A stretch of 64,000 nt of DNA from CAYNEO01 sp964396245 (GTDB lineage Bacteria; Zixibacteria; MSB-5A5; GN15; FEB-12): the NCBI GenBank assembly GCA_964396245.1, contig CAYNEO010000014.1:1-64000 (forward strand). The letters are read 5' to 3'. The notes beneath the pieces were generated by a model that saw only the letters and a list, made by a program, of their open reading frames with translations, ran no database searches and had not been told where the DNA came from. Below are positions 34,700 to 42,821 of this stretch, in pieces. Made by a program: the position numbers and the translations under genes. Within the stretch, counting starts at the first letter, position 1, and each line of letters opens with the position of its first letter.

Positions 34700-35716
34700 T
34701 TACTTCAGTAAGACCATCTTTCGTGTCTGGTAACCCATGTCGGTAACAACCCGGTAGAAGTACACGCCGCTGGCAAGACCGGAAGCGTCATAGGTTACCT
34801 CATGATCACCGGCTCCGAGGTTTCCGAGATCCCGGCTGTCAACATATCGACCGAGAACATCGATCACCTGAAGCTCAACGCGCGAGCGCGACGGCAACGA
34901 GAATTGTATGGTCGTGGTCGGGTTGAACGGGTTCGGGAAATTCTGGTACACCGCGAATCCGCCCGGAAGAATAGTGCCGTCCTCGTCATCGACATCGGTG
35001 ATCGTGAAGAACAGGTCGACATTACCGTCGATTTTCACGGTCGGATCCAGCATCGAATAGACGCTGAACGACGCGTTATCGACCGTGTCGGCGCTGAACG
35101 TCGGCGAACTGATTTCAAAGTACACGTAGATCGTTTCGCCCGGCTCGGCATAGAACATCGTATCCTGAGGCAGGGTATTGAATCCCGCGAGGCTGTTCGT
35201 GGCCGAAACACCGTAGAAATCGAGCCCGTCACCGTCGTTGCGGATACCGACCTCGAAACGCACCGTGTCGTTAAATGTCACCGCTTTCGCCGTCGGCAGC
35301 TCGATCGCCGTCAGGGCGATAGTCGCGGTCGCCGAGAGACGGACATCCTTCTGTGCCTGGTCGGTGAATGTCGGATCGCCCGACACGACCGTCGCCGGTC
35401 GGCCGTTAATCTCGAAACGGATCGTATCGCCATCCTCGGCGCCTTCGTCGGGAACGGTCCCGCTCTCGTCACCATAAACAGGCATGAACCCGTAGTAGCC
35501 GGCCGTATGGACGGTATCGATTCCGCACAATACGTTGTCGGGGTCGTAGGCGGTAATAATCGAACCGGGGACAAGCGGCTGGCCAAGATAGGTCGAGGCG
35601 CTGTCGTAGAACGACGTGAAATACGGCGTCGGGCTGATCTGCGCCGTGGCGGCGCCAATGCATACCAGCGTGAGGATTCCGGTTATCAGTAGTTTTGTTA
35701 ATACCAGTTTATTCAC
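34700..35716 (-). CDS. Secreted protein with FCB-type sorting tail
   Basis: A 338-residue secreted protein. Signal peptide (LVLTKLLITGILTLVCIGAATA). Residues about 28-130 form the same domain that occurs twice in the neighbouring 1561-residue protein (here PLVPGSIITAYDPDNVLCG, then YYGFMPVYGDESG). A beta-sandwich of about 120 residues follows, like CARDB-type domains. The last 85 residues are the FlgD-like C-terminal domain (VYQNFPNPFNPTTTIQFSLP, SGVYFYRV, TRKMVLLK at the very end), used for outer-membrane secretion or anchoring in FCB bacteria. It lies downstream of the large gene on the same strand, with a 10-bp hairpin between, so both may be expressed together. Confidence 0.82.
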   Translation of the reverse strand: MNKLVLTKLLITGILTLVCIGAATAQISPTPYFTSFYDSASTYLGQPLVPGSIITAYDPDNVLCGIDTVHTAGYYGFMPVYGDESGTVPDEGAEDGDTIRFEINGRPATVVSGDPTFTDQAQKDVRLSATATIALTAIELPTAKAVTFNDTVRFEVGIRNDGDGLDFYGVSATNSLAGFNTLPQDTMFYAEPGETIYVYFEISSPTFSADTVDNASFSVYSMLDPTVKIDGNVDLFFTITDVDDEDGTILPGGFAVYQNFPNPFNPTTTIQFSLPSRSRVELQVIDVLGRYVDSRDLGNLGAGDHEVTYDASGLASGVYFYRVVTDMGYQTRKMVLLK

Positions 35717-35736
35717 AACTTCTCCACCATTTCTCT

Positions 35737-35760
35737 CCGGCCGGGTGTTGACCCGGCCGG
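35737..35760 (-). terminator. Intercistronic hairpin
   Basis: CCGGCCGGGT-GTTG-ACCCGGCCGG, a perfect 10-bp stem between the two secreted-protein genes. It has no U-run on the minus side, so it may be a partial terminator or an mRNA-stabilising hairpin that sets the ratio of the two products. Confidence 0.55.
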
Positions 35761-35782
35761 ACTTATATATGACAGCAAGAGA

Positions 35783-38700
35783 TTACTTCAACAGCATCAT
35801 CTTCCTGGTTTCAGTATACTTATCGGTTGACAGGCGGTAGAAGTAAACCCCCGAAGCAACCTGGTCACCGTTCATATCGCGGCCGTTCCAGGTCACGACA
35901 TTCTCACCGGCGGTAGCCATACCGTCGAACGGTACCGCAACGACCTTACCGAGGACGTTGTACACCGTGATCGTGGCCTTGGCCGTTACCGGCATGGTGA
36001 AATTGATATTGGTCGTCGGGTTGAACGGGTTCGGGTAGTTCTGAGCCAGCGAGTACGTCGTCGGGAGCGTGTTGTCCGACGCTGTCTTGGAGGTCAGGGC
36101 GCCTACCTCGATCCTGTCGCCATTGGTGGTCCAGGTGAACCGTTCAGTGGTTTCCGCGCCGTTGACGGTCAGGTAGAACGGATCGCCTCTCTTGAGACCG
36201 GTGACACCGCTGTTATTGGCGTCGTCGGCATACACCGGCATGAACCCGAACTTGCCGGACTCCATGACGGTAAATCCGCCGATCTTCTTGCCTTCAGTGC
36301 TGTACGCGGCGATATCCGCGCCGGGCATGACCGCCTTGCCGTCAAGCGTCAGATCGGCTGAGTAGACGTTCACCCAGCTTGTGGTCGGCGTCACGTCAGG
36401 GCGCACCAGTTTCGCGGCGGCTTCAGCCTGACGATCAACACCATGAGAGGCAACCACCGGACCCTGACCCGGGTAGATCAAGTCGCCGTCGGCGCTGACC
36501 TTGACCCAGTAACCGAAGCACGGGCCCATCTGCTCGAGCTTGTTAAACTCGGTCTGTCCCGGAACAAATATCTGGATACCGGCGTCGAACCCGTAAGCAA
36601 TCATCACGTCGCCCAGGATAGATTCGAGGGCGGCATCGGGAGCCAGCGTATAGTCGGGCAGGTAACTGACCAGGTTCCATCCGGTCGTGACCGGAATCGG
36701 AGTGTTGGACAGCACCGGCAGTCCGCTCAACTCGAGCGTAATCCCGTCTGTGCAACTGGTGTCAACCTTGATCCAGTAGCCACTCATATGATCGACATAC
36801 CAGAGGGTCGAGAACTGCTGGAGATCGGGATCGTAGGTGAGACCGCCGCGTTCGAAACCGAGAATAACATCGATGCAATCCATGTACGGGCCGAGAACAT
36901 CGAGAATGTTATCCGTCTCGGTGTTCACCGACCAGCTCACGAGGTTCCAGCCGGGGGCGAGGTCGCAGGTCTTGGTGATGGTGGCACCGGCTGAGAGGCA
37001 AACCTGCTTCTGAGCATATGCAGGCGGATAAATGACGTCGCCATCGGCCATTGCTTCTTCGCCGTTGACGTAGAAGCTGATGATATCGTCGGTCGTGGCG
37101 CCTTCATCGATAGCCGAACCCGCCGAGTCACGGTATACCGGCATGAAACGGTACTTGCCGGGCTCGTCGACCATCTGCTGGCCGCAGAGCACACCGTCCG
37201 GATCGTATGCTTCGACAATCGATCCGACCGGAAGCGGTACGCCGAGCAGGGTGTTGGTTTCGCAATAGTAATCAACCCATTGGTCGGTCGGGGTCAGTTC
37301 GGCGAGCGGATGCAGCACAATCTGCACGCCCTTGTCCCCGAAATTCAGATTGGTAACGGTGCCGGGATAGTAACCGGCCTTGTAGGCATAGAGATCGAAC
37401 GGGATCGTGGTGAAATCCGCAAAAGCGAAGTTGCCGGCCCATCCGGAGCTCGTCTGTTGAATAGCCTCGCCGTACGGGAAGTCGGCATAGAGTTCCACCA
37501 TGGCGCCTTCGACACTCTTGAATCCGCCGAGTCCGTCGGGTTCAACAACCCAGCCGCAGACATAATTGGCGCTCGTGTCGACCACAATAGCGCCGGCGAC
37601 AAACTCAGGCGTCTTCACTTCGATGCCACCGCCGCAGTCGCGGTCAAAGAAGACCGGGTCGACTGCGAGGGGAGCTCCCAGACCAAAACTAACCGTTCCC
37701 GGACCAATATCACACGAAACGGTGAAATGCAGATTGGCCCAGTTGTAACCGGAACCGGGGAGGAGCGGCGTGGCGGAAGTACCAACCTGTTCGCTCAGCA
37801 TGACATAGGATTCGTCATTGTTAATATCCACAATGTGATCGAAATCAGCGATATCGGAACCGGCATACGATACCGAATCGAGATGTACCATTCCGGAAGT
37901 CCAGTTAAGCTGGAGCCCGGCGCCGTGCAATTCGCAGCTGCTGGCGAAAGTCACCGGTACGGTAACCTGCATGCCCGGTACAGCCGGCTCGGTGGCCACA
38001 ATGACCGTATCGGAGCTCGGCGCCGGGAAGACCTGCAGATGAACGGTAAACTGCGTGAATTTCGGATCACACACGATATCGTCGGTCGACGTGACTATCA
38101 CAATAGCCTCATACGTGCCCGCGGCGACACCGTTCGGGTCGACATACAGCGGTACCGTTGCCGGGGTCGCTCCCTCGAACGGGCCGGTTTCTCCGAAACT
38201 CAGCCAGGCGGCGTCGATCGGTTTCGTGGCCGTAAAGGCAAAATTCTCGTTACTGTCGGAGCTGTACACCATGACGGAATCGAAAAGCGGCGCGAGATAC
38301 TCGGCGCCCTCGATGGCCGTGAAATTCACCAGCGTATCCGACACCAGCACATTGACGCACGGCTTTTCGTTAACAACGATGTTAAGACAATACGTCGCCG
38401 ACGAGAAACAGGTGTTCTCTGCGTTTTCGGCGCTGGAGAAAGTGATACAGGCCTGATATTCACCCGGCGTATCATACTGCACGTCGTAGCCCACAATCAC
38501 GGTCGCCGGGGTGACATCGCCGCTGAACGAGACGGCGAAATTGGTATCGGCATCCATCACGAAAGTGATTTCGCCGGGGCCGGAACTCGTGACCTCCAGT
38601 GTATCGGTGAAATTCGTGGTCTCACCGGCCGTAATCTCGACGGTGGCCGCAGTATCCGAAAGGACAAGCGACGGACACGGCAATATGACCAGTTTCACGT

Positions 38701-40468
38701 AGGCATATTGCGGCGAGTTGAGCACTTCTTCCGACGACACCATGACGCTGTCAACATACGTGCCCGGACCGACTCCGGTGGCATTGATATTGACCGTCAC
38801 GTCGGAAGGCGTCGTGCCGGCCGAATCGGCAGTCAGCCCGATCCACGTGGACGCCGTGGTGGCGACAAACGCTACCGCGTATCCGCCCTGCTCGTCGACA
38901 TTAAAGGTATTGGAGGGATAACTGACGTCTCCCTCGGAAATTTCAAACATCAGAGTGTCGGGCGTTATAGTCAAATACTTGCCCGGCTCATTCACTGTCA
39001 GCGTAACCGGCACCTTCAGATCTTCTTCCGCATCGACCGCTGCGATGAGAACGGTGTCCTCGTACACTCCCGCGGCGACGCCGGTCGGGTCAACGGTAAC
39101 CAGGACCTTGCCCGGCGTGGTATCGTCGGTAACATTGACAGTCGTCCACGCCTGCGTGGCGGTAGCGGCGAATATGATTTCAAATCCGCCCTGCTCGGTC
39201 ACTGTCAGGCTGTCGAGCAAAGCTGTTGTCGAGCCCTCGGTAGCCGTAAAAGACAGGCTCGTCGGGTCGACCTGAAGGAACTTGGGCGGTTCCACTATGG
39301 TGAATTCCACCGGTACCTTTATCGACGCGGTCGGAGCCGCCGCACTGATGGTCACCGTATCCCGGTAAGTACCGGCGATAAGTCCGGTCGGGTCCGCCGA
39401 AACCTGGATACTGCCCGGGGTGGTGTTGTCGAGCAGGTTAACACTCAGCCACGCTTGCGCGGTCGTGGCGCTGAACGTAATCTCCGCTCCGCCCTGCTCG
39501 GTGACCGCGATCGTGTCAAGCAGTGGTCCGGTATCCCCCTGCGTGGCGTTGAAGGACAGGCTGGTCGGATCCGCAAGCAAAACCCTGGGACCCTCCACCA
39601 CGAGCTGGACTTTTACCCACTGCGGCGAATTGACCGCTTCTTCCGAAGAAACCATCACGGAATCGGTATATGCTCCTTCAGAAAGCCCCGTAATATTGAC
39701 ATTGACAGTTACATCGCCCGGTGTTGTTCCCGTCGGGTTGGTCAGTGAAATCCAGGAGGAAGTCTCGGAAGCAGTATAGGCGATATTATCTGCCGATGCC
39801 TCGCTTACCGTGAAATTCTGTGGGGCGGGATCAGCGTCCCCCTGGATTGCCGTAAAATCCAACTGTGATGGGGAGACCTCCAATTGCCCGGTCACCGGAA
39901 CATAATCACAGTCACGAATTTCAAGGTTTGAATTGACATAGGGCAAGTAAGATTCCAGATCTGGATAATCAATGAATTGCACTTTGACACCGGCGGAGTA
40001 AACCGTATCCTTGACAAAAACGACGTCATTGACGCTCCAGTCCGAGAGGGTGAAGTTGTAAGTCGCCCAGAGACGGCGTTCCGGAGCCGGGGGAATACCG
40101 AATTTCCCCAGTCCAAAGGTGATACTCACAAACTGAAATCTGCGCTTCGCATTCGTGGAGTCCAGAGACGACCGATCATAAAAAAGAAGCTGGTCAAAGT
40201 TGTCCTTAGCCAGACTGCTTGGCGTGGCTCCGGTCATGGTCATGTTTGGATTGCTCCATGTCCATCCGATGGAAGCCGCGAACACCTGGTTGGAGTCATT
40301 GAAGGCCCAAGCTTCAAGGACGACGTTGAAATCACTGCTCGATGCACACGGCGTGATGGTAGCCTCGAGCGCCATCGTATCCATGGCGCCCAGGTCGCCT
40401 GCCGCCGCGGCCGGCACTGCCAGTGCCGTCAGCAGGCCCATGAGGATTACGACTAGTTTTAGCTTCAT
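35783..40468 (-). CDS. Giant secreted multi-domain repeat protein
   Basis: A 1561-residue secreted protein. Order: a signal peptide (LVVILMGLLTALAVPAAAA); an N-terminal beta domain (about 25-190); six Ig/BACON-like repeats starting about every 100 residues (196, 296, 399, 499, 599, 704; openings such as VDPTSLSFTATEG); a cohesin-like domain (about 819-960); a carboxypeptidase-regulatory-like domain (about 965-1058); a roughly 100-residue domain shared with the downstream gene (about 1061-1165); two GWNLVS-type segments (about 1170-1350); a second copy of the shared domain (about 1362-1460); and the FlgD-like sorting tail with YPNPFNPTTNINF and a final TRKMMLLK. It is probably an adhesin or surface-layer type protein exported by an FCB system. 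No catalytic motif was seen. Transcribed from the promoter at 40791-40818. Confidence 0.85.
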   Translation of the reverse strand: MKLKLVVILMGLLTALAVPAAAAGDLGAMDTMALEATITPCASSSDFNVVLEAWAFNDSNQVFAASIGWTWSNPNMTMTGATPSSLAKDNFDQLLFYDRSSLDSTNAKRRFQFVSITFGLGKFGIPPAPERRLWATYNFTLSDWSVNDVVFVKDTVYSAGVKVQFIDYPDLESYLPYVNSNLEIRDCDYVPVTGQLEVSPSQLDFTAIQGDADPAPQNFTVSEASADNIAYTASETSSWISLTNPTGTTPGDVTVNVNITGLSEGAYTDSVMVSSEEAVNSPQWVKVQLVVEGPRVLLADPTSLSFNATQGDTGPLLDTIAVTEQGGAEITFSATTAQAWLSVNLLDNTTPGSIQVSADPTGLIAGTYRDTVTISAAAPTASIKVPVEFTIVEPPKFLQVDPTSLSFTATEGSTTALLDSLTVTEQGGFEIIFAATATQAWTTVNVTDDTTPGKVLVTVDPTGVAAGVYEDTVLIAAVDAEEDLKVPVTLTVNEPGKYLTITPDTLMFEISEGDVSYPSNTFNVDEQGGYAVAFVATTASTWIGLTADSAGTTPSDVTVNINATGVGPGTYVDSVMVSSEEVLNSPQYAYVKLVILPCPSLVLSDTAATVEITAGETTNFTDTLEVTSSGPGEITFVMDADTNFAVSFSGDVTPATVIVGYDVQYDTPGEYQACITFSSAENAENTCFSSATYCLNIVVNEKPCVNVLVSDTLVNFTAIEGAEYLAPLFDSVMVYSSDSNENFAFTATKPIDAAWLSFGETGPFEGATPATVPLYVDPNGVAAGTYEAIVIVTSTDDIVCDPKFTQFTVHLQVFPAPSSDTVIVATEPAVPGMQVTVPVTFASSCELHGAGLQLNWTSGMVHLDSVSYAGSDIADFDHIVDINNDESYVMLSEQVGTSATPLLPGSGYNWANLHFTVSCDIGPGTVSFGLGAPLAVDPVFFDRDCGGGIEVKTPEFVAGAIVVDTSANYVCGWVVEPDGLGGFKSVEGAMVELYADFPYGEAIQQTSSGWAGNFAFADFTTIPFDLYAYKAGYYPGTVTNLNFGDKGVQIVLHPLAELTPTDQWVDYYCETNTLLGVPLPVGSIVEAYDPDGVLCGQQMVDEPGKYRFMPVYRDSAGSAIDEGATTDDIISFYVNGEEAMADGDVIYPPAYAQKQVCLSAGATITKTCDLAPGWNLVSWSVNTETDNILDVLGPYMDCIDVILGFERGGLTYDPDLQQFSTLWYVDHMSGYWIKVDTSCTDGITLELSGLPVLSNTPIPVTTGWNLVSYLPDYTLAPDAALESILGDVMIAYGFDAGIQIFVPGQTEFNKLEQMGPCFGYWVKVSADGDLIYPGQGPVVASHGVDRQAEAAAKLVRPDVTPTTSWVNVYSADLTLDGKAVMPGADIAAYSTEGKKIGGFTVMESGKFGFMPVYADDANNSGVTGLKRGDPFYLTVNGAETTERFTWTTNGDRIEVGALTSKTASDNTLPTTYSLAQNYPNPFNPTTNINFTMPVTAKATITVYNVLGKVVAVPFDGMATAGENVVTWNGRDMNGDQVASGVYFYRLSTDKYTETRKMMLLK

Positions 40469-40790
40469 CTCGAATAAAGCCTCCCGACAAAAAGTTAACG
40501 CTTATTGCTTAGTTTCAAATTGGACGTGCCGCACTGATCCGAAATTGACGACTGCCCTTGTCCGGGATATCCGTTCGCCGCCACCGCTGAATCCGCGGGG
40601 GCAAAGTAACCTGACCGAACCGGGTGCCGGAACCGGGATACCACGTGCACTGTAAGCAGCGCCGGATAGTACTCTTCGTCAATCATGAATGCGTAAATTT
40701 TATTGCCTAGCCAGCTACGTTAGACCAAAAGAAGAAGGAAATCCTTGCAGTAGAACACACCCGGCAAGTATTCCCCTATCAACCACCTGA
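40469..40790 (-). other. Long 5' leader of the giant secreted protein gene
   Basis: About 315 nt between the promoter (40791-40818) and the ATG at 40468. It contains a 63-codon frame (40686-40495) without a convincing Shine-Dalgarno and several GC-rich segments able to pair (around CCCGGTTCCGG and CCGGG). GGGAGGC near 40480 is the ribosome binding site. No known riboswitch is recognised. Confidence 0.4.
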
Positions 40791-40818
40791 ATATATCAAA
40801 ATGCGCTTTAATGTCAAG
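40791..40818 (-). promoter_or_regulatory. Sigma-70 promoter of the giant secreted protein gene
   Basis: Minus strand TTGACA (40818-40813), 16-bp spacer, TATATT (40796-40791). It lies in an AT-rich patch and is the only clear promoter between 40468 and 40869. Confidence 0.7.
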
Positions 40819-40868
40819 GTTTTATGCCTCCTATTTATGCGCAACTTTTGCGCATATACCGCAGTTTT

Positions 40869-41243
40869 TCAGCCCTCCGGAGTCCCCTTCCGGCGATGTC
40901 TCAACCACATGAAAACAATCACCAGGACCGACCCGAGAAGGTCGGTGGCGACATCGGCTACATCCGCCTGACGGCCCGGGATAAATCGCTGATGGTACTC
41001 ATCAACCACGGCAAAAATCGATAGAAACAAGATTGACAGAAGCAAGGCCAAATTTACCCCGATTCCTTCCTTTAGACGCGAAAAAGACCGAAATGTAAGA
41101 AACCCGAACATTGCGTACTCGATAAAATGCGCCAGCTTGTCGACCGCGAAAAATCTCACCGACGGTGTCTTTAGATTGGGGACCGATGAAACCGCAATCA
41201 CGGCGCCGGCATAGAGAATTACCGGAACATGATAGGTCAGCAT
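40869..41243 (-). CDS. VanZ-family membrane protein
   Basis: A 124-residue membrane protein with four hydrophobic helices. The frame extends to 41300, but the ATG at 41243 follows TTCTGGAGAAAC and starts directly at the first helix (LTYHVPVILYAGAVIAVSS). The VanZ signature is seen: DKLAHFIEYAMFGFLTF, then FAVVDEYHQRFIPGRQADVADVATDLLG (segments DEYHQ, FIPGR and D-x-x-TD). VanZ-like proteins are small membrane proteins, one of which lowers teicoplanin susceptibility; the general role is unknown. It ends in a basic tail. It is the first gene upstream of the giant secreted protein on the same strand. Confidence 0.82.
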   Translation of the reverse strand: MLTYHVPVILYAGAVIAVSSVPNLKTPSVRFFAVDKLAHFIEYAMFGFLTFRSFSRLKEGIGVNLALLLSILFLSIFAVVDEYHQRFIPGRQADVADVATDLLGSVLVIVFMWLRHRRKGTPEG

Positions 41244-41416
41244 GTTTCTCCAGAACCCCGAATTGGTATGCCGTGAGACCATAGAGCCATTCGGTACCAA
41301 AAAACGTTGAAATGGTCAATAACAAATTACTGCTCAATCCGCATAAGGTCTCCATTAGCGCCACGTTCAATTTTTAGTGGCATACTCTCGGCACCGGACC
41401 TACCTTAACGGCGACC

Positions 41417-42439
41417 ATGGAGCCGTATTACATCTCATCACAAGTCAGTCCGTTTCGGAAACTGCAGATCGCCGTGTTGGCTGCCATGGCCATTGTCGCC
41501 GCCGGCACAATCGGGCTGATGTACCTCGAGAACATGCCGTTTCTCGACGCGCTCTACATGGTAATCATCACCCTCTCGACCGTCGGTTTTGGCGAGATCC
41601 GGGAACTGCATACCGACAGCCGCGTCTTCGTCATGTTCCTCATTGTCGTCGGCGTGTTGCTCGGTGGGTATCTCGTCACGATCGTGGGACAAATGGTGCT
41701 CGAGGGGCAGTTCCGGGAACTGGTTTCGAGGAGAAAGATGGAAAATCGAATAAAAAAACTGTCGGATCATTACATCATCGCCGGATTCGGTCGCGTCGGC
41801 CGACACGTGGCGCAGGAATTCCAGAAGAAAAACGTCAGGTTCGTTGTCGTGGAGAAAGAACCGGCCTCCATAAGCAGGCTGGTGTCCGACGGCTACCTGT
41901 TTGTGGAAGGTGATGCCACCGACGAGGACATCCTGCGCCAGGTCAATATCGAGCAGGCACATACGCTCGTCTCCACCCTGCCCGAAGAGGCGCAGAATGT
42001 TTACCTGACTCTGACTGCCCGCCAGATGAACAGCAAACTCAAAATTATCGCCCGTGCCGACTTCGAGGAAGGCGAGAAGAAACTTATCCGTGCCGGGGCG
42101 GATCATGTTGTCATCCCGCACGTTATCGGGGGTATGCGGATGGCCATGGCCTCGCTACGGCCGAACGTTGTCGATTTCATGCAAATTGCCGCCGTCGGCG
42201 AGGAAGGACTCTCGCTCGAGGAAGTCGTCATCCCCGGCGAATCGAAACTTGTCGGCAAAACCGTCCTGCAGTCAAATCTGAAATCCGACTACGGCGTGAC
42301 CATCATGGGCATCAAGCACGCCGGGGAGAGGATGACACTCAATCCGGAGCCGTCCACGGTGCTGAAAGCCGGCGACGTCATGATATTGATCGGGCACACC
42401 GATCAACTCGAGCAACTGAACAAAACTCTCCGCCTGTAA
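41417..42439 (+). CDS. Potassium channel with RCK (TrkA) domains
   Basis: A 340-residue two-helix K+ channel. TM1 (about 17-36), the pore loop with selectivity filter TVGFG (T55-G59) in ITLSTVGFGEI, TM2 (about 70-92), then a cytosolic RCK_N Rossmann domain (IIAGFGRVGRHVAQEF, VVEKEP, EGDATDEDIL) at about 110-230 and an RCK_C domain (about 255-340, with LEEVVIPGESKLVGKTVLQ). It conducts K+ under control of ligands bound to the RCK ring, as in MthK-type channels. The ATG at 41417 has no Shine-Dalgarno, and the upstream 170 bp are shared with the divergent VanZ gene. A hairpin follows at 42490. Confidence 0.9.
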   Translation: MEPYYISSQVSPFRKLQIAVLAAMAIVAAGTIGLMYLENMPFLDALYMVIITLSTVGFGEIRELHTDSRVFVMFLIVVGVLLGGYLVTIVGQMVLEGQFRELVSRRKMENRIKKLSDHYIIAGFGRVGRHVAQEFQKKNVRFVVVEKEPASISRLVSDGYLFVEGDATDEDILRQVNIEQAHTLVSTLPEEAQNVYLTLTARQMNSKLKIIARADFEEGEKKLIRAGADHVVIPHVIGGMRMAMASLRPNVVDFMQIAAVGEEGLSLEEVVIPGESKLVGKTVLQSNLKSDYGVTIMGIKHAGERMTLNPEPSTVLKAGDVMILIGHTDQLEQLNKTLRL

Positions 42440-42489
42440 ATTCGGGGCTCCGGGTACCGGATCGCCGTATGTCGAGCATCAACGGGGGC

Positions 42490-42515
42490 ACGGGGGATTT
42501 TTCGCAAACCCCCGT
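42490..42515 (+). terminator. Hairpin after the potassium channel gene
   Basis: ACGGGGG (42490-42496) / CCCCCGT (42509-42515), a 7-bp stem with a 12-nt loop, 50 bp after the stop. It lacks a U-run, so the assignment is tentative. Confidence 0.45.
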
Positions 42516-42570
42516 CTACCCGCAAGTGACTGTATGGCATCGACTTGGTTTTTAATAAGGGAAAAACGCC

Positions 42571-42599
42571 TTGCCAGACCGGAAACAGGTGGGTATTAT
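42571..42599 (+). promoter_or_regulatory. Sigma-70 promoter of the SDF transporter gene
   Basis: TTGCCA (42571-42576), 17-bp spacer, TATTAT (42594-42599). Confidence 0.65.
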
Positions 42600-42760
42600 A
42601 AAAAGTTATGTCAAAATATGGAGTAATCTAGGAATAACATGTGATGCCGCCTGCCCGACGGCGCGTTCCGGACCTGTTGCCTCACGCAACCGGACAGTCC
42701 GAGCGACAAAAACATACGCGCCGCGCACGTAATGATATAACGCAGGAACGGCACACCAAC

Positions 42761-42805
42761 CGGCTCTTCCCACAGCGGAATGAAGGAAACAATACCGGAA
42801 GAGCC
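42761..42805 (+). repeat. Inverted repeat at the transporter start
   Basis: GGCTCTTCC (42761-42769) and GGAAGAGCC (42797-42805) form a perfect 9-bp stem with a 27-nt loop, enclosing the alternative ATG at 42780 and ending 16 bp before the ATG at 42822. It could block initiation at the first ATG. Confidence 0.45.
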
Positions 42806-42821
42806 AAACACGTGGAATAGC

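Larger units (their letters stand above)
42440..42821 (+). other. Intergenic leader of the SDF transporter gene
   Basis: 382 bp. It holds a hairpin after the channel gene (42490-42515), the promoter at 42571-42599, an approximately 215-nt leader, and a 9-bp inverted repeat (42761-42805) close to the translation start. Confidence 0.55.

Noticed and set aside
37280..39748. 822-codon plus-strand frame across the giant secreted protein gene
   Set aside because: It lies antisense to a strongly supported gene with signal peptide, repeats and sorting tail, has no ribosome binding site and has a basic, low-complexity composition. It is a shadow of GC-rich codon use.
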